From Rheinheimera sp. (GTDB lineage: Bacteria > Pseudomonadota > Gammaproteobacteria > Enterobacterales > Alteromonadaceae), in the NCBI RefSeq assembly GCF_020217005.1, contig NZ_JAIWOI010000130.1, positions 1 to 10,000 on the forward strand: a stretch of 10,000 bases of DNA, in the 5' to 3' direction. The translations under genes and the position numbers were made by a program. Below the pieces are notes generated by a model. That model was not told where the DNA came from, did not search any database, and saw only the letters and a list, made by a program, of their open reading frames with translations. Shown one piece after another: positions 6,641 to 10,000 of the stretch (the stretch's first letter is position 1; each line of letters opens with the position of its first letter).

Positions 6641-6777
6641 GACACAGGCTCCTTGGTTTGTCTCTGAACTGCACAGCCTGATGATTTGTCCATCAATAAG
6701 GCACAAAGAGCTTAGTTTAAAATTTACAGTTCGCCAGCTTTTACACTATGCATGCAGAAAAACCTTGATAAACAGCA

Positions 6778-7233
6778 CTACAGAAGTTTTTCCATAAAAA
6801 CGCTTAATGGGTCCAGTTGATAAGTACCAAAAGGAGCTCTGTACTGATAACCCAGTTTTTCATACAAAGCCAAAGCTTCAGGCTGAAAAATACCGGTTTC
6901 GAGTCGGGCCAGTGGGACTTGTTGCTCTTTCAGATGTGCTTCCAGTGCCTGCATTAACCCTTTCGACAAGCCTCTGCCTCTATAAGAATCCAACACGTAA
7001 AGCCGCTTGATCTCGCCATAACAATCATCATCCTGCATTATTTTCACTGCGCCGCAACCAGCTAATTCCTGGTCCAGATAAATGCCTAAAAATAGAACAT
7101 TGGGCAAGGTCAGAGCCACAGGGCTTTCCATATGATTGCTTTCCGCTGGGTATAAAGCCGCCATATAAGAATCGGATAAAGTCAGGAGTTCAGCCGCAGC
7201 GGCCGATAAAGGGTCGAGCACTTTGATTTGCAT
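6778..7233 (-). CDS. GNAT-family N-acetyltransferase
   Basis: A 151-residue single-domain GNAT protein. The acetyl-CoA site is visible as EIKRLYVLDSYRGRGLSKGLMQALE (74-98), where RGRGLS (85-90) is the Q/R-x-x-G-x-G/A pyrophosphate-binding loop. Motif B follows with ARLETG and PEALALYEKLGYQYRAPFGTYQ (118-139), including the usual ALYEKLGY. Such enzymes transfer acetyl from acetyl-CoA to an amine; the substrate cannot be read from sequence. The start at 7233 has only a poor ribosome site, and no better in-frame start is seen. It stands alone, 88 bases after the solute-binding-protein gene and 137 bases before the lipoprotein start. The 88-bp spacer shows only a short inverted repeat, GTTTG/CAAAC at 7262-7276. 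Confidence 0.87.
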   Translation of the reverse strand: MQIKVLDPLSAAAAELLTLSDSYMAALYPAESNHMESPVALTLPNVLFLGIYLDQELAGCGAVKIMQDDDCYGEIKRLYVLDSYRGRGLSKGLMQALEAHLKEQQVPLARLETGIFQPEALALYEKLGYQYRAPFGTYQLDPLSVFMEKLL

Positions 7234-7321
7234 ATCAAAATTCTGTATTGATGCTAAATTAGTTTGCTATTCAAACAAAAAGCACAACAGAAAAGCAATG
7301 CCCACAGGACTAAATCTAAAG

Positions 7322-8083
7322 TCACTGCTGCAATGGGTCCTGAGCAGAATAATGCTCTCCACAGCCTTTTAGATAAATGCAGCTGTGTGTTTTGGCATAG
7401 AGTTGCACAATCTCAATAATTTGCTGGCGATGTGCAGAGGCCGCAGACACCAAAAAATAGGCATCTATTTCAGCCAGCTTTTTTTGTTTTAAGCCGGACA
7501 TCACATCTGTTGCCTGAGTGGCGGCAAAAGCAACAAAAGGTCCCTGATAACTGATTAAATGTTGAGTGCGTTGGTGCAAAAACAATTGCACAGCACTGAT
7601 GCTATCCGGCATATCCACCAATTGATAACCTTGTTGTATTAACTGCAGTCTCTGCCCTAAATAGTCAAAAGCCCGGATGGCAGCTACTGTTTTGTCTTGC
7701 GGTGCAGCGGAACTCAGAGGGTGGCTGTATAACATCAGTTGCATTGCCATATAGGCAGGCTCGATAAACTGATGCACTTTACCGATGGCCGCTGTAGTCT
7801 TTACGTTAATACTAAAATCTACTTCACCCTGTTCAAGTAATACATACATCCTTGCGGGTGTGGTACAGATAGCTGTTAAATCAAATCCTGCCTGCGCAAA
7901 GATTTTTTTTGCCAATAAATAGCCCTCACCTGCGCAGCTTTTTCCATCCGGGCTGACCACAAAATCAGGCGGGAAATTATGGATCCCCATGCGCAAACTG
8001 GGCCTGGCTGCAGCCACTGAGGCATCAGCCATGACTGCAAGTGGCAACCACAAAACAAAAATCAGCAGTAGTCCGCGTTGCAT
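7322..8083 (-). CDS. Orphan SBP_bac_3-like periplasmic protein
   Basis: 253 residues with a standard signal peptide (hydrophobic 4-17, likely cleavage after AVMA at 19), so exported to the periplasm and not lipidated. The fold resembles solute-binding family 3: LRMGIHNFPPDFV (30-42), GEGYLLAKKIFAQAG (52-66), VLLEQGEVDFSINV (81-94) and FIEPAYMAMQLMLY (106-119). The T-x-x-R motif that holds amino-acid carboxylates is absent; KTTAAIGKV (95-103) stands there, so the ligand is probably not a simple amino acid, if there is one. Cysteines 50, 73, 235 and 241 could form two disulfides. No transporter genes are adjacent. Stand-alone proteins of this kind are common in Alteromonadales. GAAGAG lies seven bases before the ATG. 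The neighbouring tpx terminator separates it from the gene above. Confidence 0.8.
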   Translation of the reverse strand: MQRGLLLIFVLWLPLAVMADASVAAARPSLRMGIHNFPPDFVVSPDGKSCAGEGYLLAKKIFAQAGFDLTAICTTPARMYVLLEQGEVDFSINVKTTAAIGKVHQFIEPAYMAMQLMLYSHPLSSAAPQDKTVAAIRAFDYLGQRLQLIQQGYQLVDMPDSISAVQLFLHQRTQHLISYQGPFVAFAATQATDVMSGLKQKKLAEIDAYFLVSAASAHRQQIIEIVQLYAKTHSCIYLKGCGEHYSAQDPLQQ

Positions 8084-8098
8084 AAATCAGCTCTTCAA

Positions 8099-8126
8099 CA
8101 AAAGGCCAGAGCTGGAACTCTGGCCT
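8099..8126 (-). terminator. Intrinsic terminator of tpx
   Basis: Minus strand: perfect 9-bp stem AGGCCAGAG (8126-8118) / CTCTGGCCT (8111-8103), six-base loop, then TTTTGTT. It begins eight bases after the tpx stop codon and is the clearest Rho-independent terminator in the window. Confidence 0.85.
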
Positions 8127-8134
8127 CGGGACTA

Positions 8135-8632
8135 TTAAGCCAATACAGCCAAAGCACCTTCATAGGACGGTTCGTCAGCCGTTTCAGCCACTTGTTCGGT
8201 ATAGAGCACTGAACCGTCTGTGTCGATCACGACCACGGCACGGGATAATAAACCAGTCAAAGGACCGGTAGAAAAAGCCACGCCATAATCCTTACCGAAG
8301 GAACTACGGAAACTTGAGCCATTTTTCACTTGCTCCAACCCTTCAGCACCACAAAAACGTGCCTGAGCAAAAGGCAGATCAGCTGAAACACAAAGTACAG
8401 CCGTATTGCTTAAATCTGACAGAGCTTTGTTAAAAGTGCGGACTGAAGTAGCACAAGTTGGAGTATCTACGCTTGGGAAAATATTCAGTACCAGTCGCTG
8501 ACCAGCAAAATCTGCCAGTTTAACATCTGCCAGGCCTGCACCTGTTAAAGTGAAATCCGGCGCTTTACTGCCTACCGCCGGCAGTTCGCCTATCGTCTGA
8601 ATTGGGTTACCTTTTAATGTTACTGTGGCCAT
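8135..8632 (-). CDS. tpx: Thiol peroxidase Tpx (atypical 2-Cys peroxiredoxin)
   Basis: 165 residues, nearly the length of E. coli Tpx (168) and alignable along the whole chain. It reduces hydrogen and alkyl hydroperoxides, with thioredoxin as reductant. Visible family features: GNPIQTIGELPAVGSKAPDFTL at the start, the active-site segment NIFPSVDTPTCATSVR with Thr57 and peroxidatic Cys60, SADLPFAQARFCGAEG (83-98) with resolving Cys94, and Arg131 in SRAVVVID. Cys81 matches the extra cysteine also present in E. coli. AAAGGAG seven bases upstream supports the ATG at 8632. It lies 42 bases after the cupredoxin gene with no terminator between; CATAAT in the spacer could be its own -10 but lacks a good -35. 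A strong terminator follows. Confidence 0.97.
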   Translation of the reverse strand: MATVTLKGNPIQTIGELPAVGSKAPDFTLTGAGLADVKLADFAGQRLVLNIFPSVDTPTCATSVRTFNKALSDLSNTAVLCVSADLPFAQARFCGAEGLEQVKNGSSFRSSFGKDYGVAFSTGPLTGLLSRAVVVIDTDGSVLYTEQVAETADEPSYEGALAVLA

Positions 8633-8674
8633 GAGTCGGCTCCTTTGGGTTAATAAATCAACAGATTAAAGAAA

Positions 8675-9313
8675 TTATGGGGTATAAGAAGCACCAAAAC
8701 CTTTTTTCGGTTTCTTTGGTTTCTCCTGCGCAGTAATAGCCAGTTGATAATTGTGAGTCTGGCCATCTTTGATTTGGACTTGCTGAGCCACCCAATCGGC
8801 ATTTTGCCATGGGTGCCAGAGCTTTAACTGATAATTGCCATCGGGTAGATCAACAAAGTTCACCTGTCCTTTACCATTCGACACCTGTAAAAACTGACTG
8901 TCGCCTACATAAATATAGGCTTGCATATAGTCGTGAATGTTGCAGCCCAAAGCGATAATTCCAGCCTGGTCAAATACTACTGGTGCTTCAGGTTTATTGG
9001 CATAAAGCTTGAGTTCAAACACCTTGGCTGGCGAAAAGGAATAAACATGATGCCTGGTCTTATCCATATTCGGAAAATCAACCGCGGTACCGGTTTGATA
9101 CGCTGAAACAAAGGGAATAAAGGTCAGGTCTTGTTGTTTCACTTCTGCTTTTTTTTGCGAGAACTTTATATTTGCCGGATCGAGTAATTCCACCACTGCA
9201 TCTTCGAGCGGCAGCCCTTGCTGATCCGTCACAGTAATTTGAACGGCAGCCGACAATACCGAACTGTAGCAGAACACTAAACAAGCAGATAAAACGCGCT
9301 TCAACGAGGTCAT
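8675..9313 (-). CDS. Periplasmic cupredoxin-like protein ('methylamine utilization protein' type)
   Basis: 212 residues with a signal peptide (cleavage near 22-23). Residues about 24-48 (VQITVTDQQGLPLEDAVVELLDP) look like the start of a carboxypeptidase-regulatory/CnaB-like beta-sandwich; the central part is a cupredoxin fold. Candidate type-1 copper ligands are His88 or His89 in RHHVYSFSPAKVFELKLY, then Cys124, His127 and Met130 in ALGCNIHDYMQAYIYV. The C-X2-H-X2-M spacing is that of amicyanin. The C-terminus returns to beta strands (GNYQLKLWHPWQNADW) and ends in a Lys/Pro-rich tail. Proteins of this type are often labelled methylamine utilization protein, but no methylamine dehydrogenase genes are here, so that pathway should not be assumed. 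A periplasmic electron carrier or copper-binding role is inferred. GGAG seven bases before the ATG supports the start. It is divergent from the beta-barrel gene. Confidence 0.78.
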   Translation of the reverse strand: MTSLKRVLSACLVFCYSSVLSAAVQITVTDQQGLPLEDAVVELLDPANIKFSQKKAEVKQQDLTFIPFVSAYQTGTAVDFPNMDKTRHHVYSFSPAKVFELKLYANKPEAPVVFDQAGIIALGCNIHDYMQAYIYVGDSQFLQVSNGKGQVNFVDLPDGNYQLKLWHPWQNADWVAQQVQIKDGQTHNYQLAITAQEKPKKPKKGFGASYTP

Positions 9314-9378
9314 TCACTATCTCCGGAGCAACAGAGGCAAAGTCTGGATAAACTAAAGCAGTTTAACCTGCTTGTCAG

Positions 9379-9387
9379 CATATACCA
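9379..9387 (-). promoter_or_regulatory. Candidate extended -10 for the cupredoxin gene
   Basis: Minus strand TGGTATATG (9387-9379) has the TGn extension followed by TATATG, about 66 bases before the cupredoxin ATG. No consensus -35 is seen, as is usual for extended -10 promoters. Weak call. Confidence 0.3.
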
Positions 9388-9421
9388 GACAAAGCTGCTT
9401 AAACTTTGTCGCTCAAAGTTT
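9388..9421. repeat. Overlapping inverted repeats in the divergent spacer
   Basis: Two perfect inverted repeats share an arm: GACAAAG (9388-9394) with CTTTGTC (9404-9410), and AAACTTTG (9401-9408) with CAAAGTTT (9414-9421) over the spacer TCGCT. The middle CTTTG can pair either way. They lie next to the extended -10 candidate and between two divergent genes, so an operator controlling both directions is possible; mutually exclusive hairpins in a leader is the alternative. Confidence 0.5.
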
Positions 9422-9478
9422 TCATCCAGCACCCTGAGCTGCTACCATCAGCTGAAAATAAAAAATAAGGAACGCGGC

Positions 9479-10000
9479 ATGGCCAGGATCAAATCAGCTC
9501 TTTTTCGTATATGCCTGATCCCAACCTTCTTTGTCAGTTTGTCTTCACAATCTTTTGAGCAACTGAGTCTGCATGGTCGCGGAGAATTTTACCTGAATAA
9601 ACAAAATGATACAGCTCATTATTTGGCTCCATGGTGGCAAAAAGGCACTGGACAGCTTGGCTACCATAACGACCTCGGTGCCGGACCTCAGTATCTGGTC
9701 GCTCAGCTTGAAACTGATATAGATTTCTCAGCCACAGTGCATGCCCAATGGCACAGAGCGCCAGAGCCCGGTATGGGTGTAACAGAAGCCTGGTTAAACT
9801 GGAGCCCTTTGCCTGTGTCAGGCTATAGAATACGAGCCAGAGCTGGAGTGTTTTACCCTGCAATGTCACTGGAAAATACGGATCTGGCCTGGACTTCCCC
9901 CTACACCAGCTCATTTTCAGCAATTAACAGCTGGATAGCGGAAGAAGTGAAAACCAGAGCTGTTGAATTATCTGTCAGCCGTCCAGGCCGCTTTTTTAAC
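9479..10000 (+). CDS. Secreted protein, probable outer-membrane beta-barrel, 3' end outside the window
   Basis: The only plus-strand gene. From ATG at 9479 (AAGGA seven bases upstream) the frame is open for 174 codons to the window edge. Residues 1-24 form a signal peptide (MARIKSALFRICLIPTFFVS, then SLSSQS). The mature part alternates polar and hydrophobic residues as in porin-like barrels: LSLHGRGEFYLN (29-40), YLVAQLETDIDFSATVHAQWHR (strand pair, about 72-93), VTEAWLNWSPL and YRIRARAGVFYP, with Trp and Tyr at strand edges. The segment FYPAMSLENTDLAWTSPYTSSFSAINSWIAEE resembles conserved hypothetical proteins of Alteromonadales that I cannot name. Function unknown; transport through, or anchoring in, the outer membrane is an inference from the strand pattern alone. 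It is divergent from the cupredoxin gene, suggesting joint regulation. Confidence 0.72.
   Translation, partial: MARIKSALFRICLIPTFFVSLSSQSFEQLSLHGRGEFYLNKQNDTAHYLAPWWQKGTGQLGYHNDLGAGPQYLVAQLETDIDFSATVHAQWHRAPEPGMGVTEAWLNWSPLPVSGYRIRARAGVFYPAMSLENTDLAWTSPYTSSFSAINSWIAEEVKTRAVELSVSRPGRFFN

Noticed and set aside
6641..6706. N-terminal extension of the lipoprotein
   Set aside because: Adds 22 residues before a normal lipoprotein signal peptide; the ATG at 6640 has a good ribosome site.
8675..9313. Methylamine catabolism locus
   Set aside because: The copper protein resembles products so labelled, but no methylamine dehydrogenase subunits or maturation genes are present, so the pathway is not supported.
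9078..9317. Alternative minus frame starting four bases upstream of the cupredoxin ATG
   Set aside because: It shadows the cupredoxin gene, which has a signal peptide and copper motif in its own frame.
9534..9923. Minus-strand frame of 129 codons
   Set aside because: Opposite to the plus-strand frame, which has a signal peptide, a ribosome site and beta-barrel-like strands; the minus reading shows no family features.
1..10000. CRISPR array, tRNA, rRNA, prophage, toxin-antitoxin or defence system
   Set aside because: No regularly spaced repeats, no tRNA- or rRNA-like sequence seen by eye, and the genes are ordinary metabolic, stress and envelope genes.

Overview
The window looks like ordinary chromosomal DNA of a gammaproteobacterium in the Alteromonadales/Chromatiales area; a Rheinheimera- or Alishewanella-like genome is my best guess. 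The basis is moderate base composition, a DbpA and a Tpx very close to the E. coli proteins, orphan periplasmic solute-binding proteins, and a 120-bp palindromic intergenic repeat of a type I remember from gammaproteobacteria. No phage, transposase, CRISPR, tRNA or rRNA signal was seen. All genes but the last lie on the minus strand, so the minus-strand order runs from high to low coordinates.

Right end (8675-10000): a periplasmic cupredoxin-like protein of the 'methylamine utilization protein' type (8675-9313, minus) is divergent from a secreted protein that looks like an outer-membrane beta-barrel and runs off the window (9479-10000, plus). Their shared 165-bp spacer holds overlapping perfect inverted repeats. 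Just downstream of the cupredoxin is tpx (8135-8632), closed by a clear intrinsic terminator at 8103-8126.

Middle (5662-8083): an orphan SBP_bac_3-like periplasmic protein, a GNAT acetyltransferase, and a tight two-gene unit of a six-cysteine lipoprotein followed one base later by a VOC/glyoxalase-fold protein.

Lipid operon (2359-5579): a ferredoxin-NAD(P)H reductase (probable GTG start), a membrane fatty-acid desaturase translationally coupled to it, and a TesB-like acyl-CoA thioesterase 41 bp further on. The first two resemble the DesC/DesB aerobic desaturase pair of Pseudomonas aeruginosa. Upstream lies an 18-bp sequence resembling DesT/FabR operators, plus an AT-rich multi-half-site palindrome sitting inside a candidate promoter. 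Together they suggest an unsaturation-sensing circuit: the reductase passes electrons to the diiron desaturase in the membrane, while the thioesterase may trim acyl-CoA.

Left end (1-2345): the 120-bp palindromic repeat, a hairpin that can serve as terminator and overlaps the likely dbpA promoter, the DEAD-box rRNA helicase dbpA (TTG start), a GC-rich REP-like palindrome, and the N-terminal part of a lipoprotein solute-binding protein.

Nothing here is a clearly new system. The best leads are the DesT/FabR-like regulation of the desaturase operon and the cupredoxin/beta-barrel divergent pair.
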